Source: Candidatus Peribacteraceae bacterium
Lineage (GTDB): Bacteria; Patescibacteriota; Gracilibacteria; Peribacterales; Peribacteraceae
Direction of reading: 5' to 3'
DNA: 64,000 nucleotides
Assembly (NCBI GenBank): GCA_028703445.1
Contig: JAQVMW010000003.1
Coordinates: 1-64,000, forward strand
In this document: positions 63,989 through 64,000 of the stretch, one piece after another
Layout of the letters: each line of letters opens with the position of its first letter
Position numbering within the stretch: position 1 is the first letter of the stretch
Program-made: the position numbers and the translations under genes
The notes under the pieces: generated by a model
The model's input: only the letters and a program-made list of their open reading frames with translations
The model's database searches: none
Told to the model about the DNA's origin: nothing

Positions 63989-64000
63989 CGAGGAGCTGTC

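Overview
The 64 kb window is dense bacterial coding DNA, most likely from a CPR-type lineage (Peregrinibacteria/Peribacteria-like). That lineage call is an inference from gene content and is not proven. Contents include: (i) housekeeping genes: infC-rpmI-rplT, rpsF-rpsR, rpmB, trmD, prfB, yebC, gpmA, sufS/sufU-like, a two-gene 2-oxoacid:ferredoxin oxidoreductase with a neighbouring flavodoxin-like gene, tRNA-Ser(CGA) and tRNA-Thr(GGT); (ii) a GDSL hydrolase / DUF5989 / SxtJ-like / carbamoyltransferase cassette (about 20.9-24.8 kb); (iii) a roughly 30 kb surface-glycan island (about 27.7-57.1 kb) with many glycosyltransferases and polytopic membrane proteins. The most unusual signal is a set of short repeat elements in intergenic and coding DNA. 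Two genes for small four-helix-bundle (S23/IVP/Avd-like) proteins are each bracketed by inverted arms made of ~7-bp tandem repeats. At least five further loci carry the same inverted architecture without an ORF. This suggests autonomous and non-autonomous forms of one element class. A second, ~100-bp two-hairpin family (6 copies plus a partial) shows compensatory stem changes, lies in frame inside two glycosyl-transfer genes, and in one case sits between perfect 59-bp copies of the 5' end of a glycosyltransferase gene, with an ATGA stop/start overlap. Further repeat families appear to encode extra peptide segments in more than a dozen proteins. Other points of interest are a programmed +1 frameshift site in prfB that the ORF track misses, a 56-aa candidate bacterial histone-fold protein, and a 30-aa coupled microprotein. 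All family assignments come from reading the translations by eye; no searches were run.
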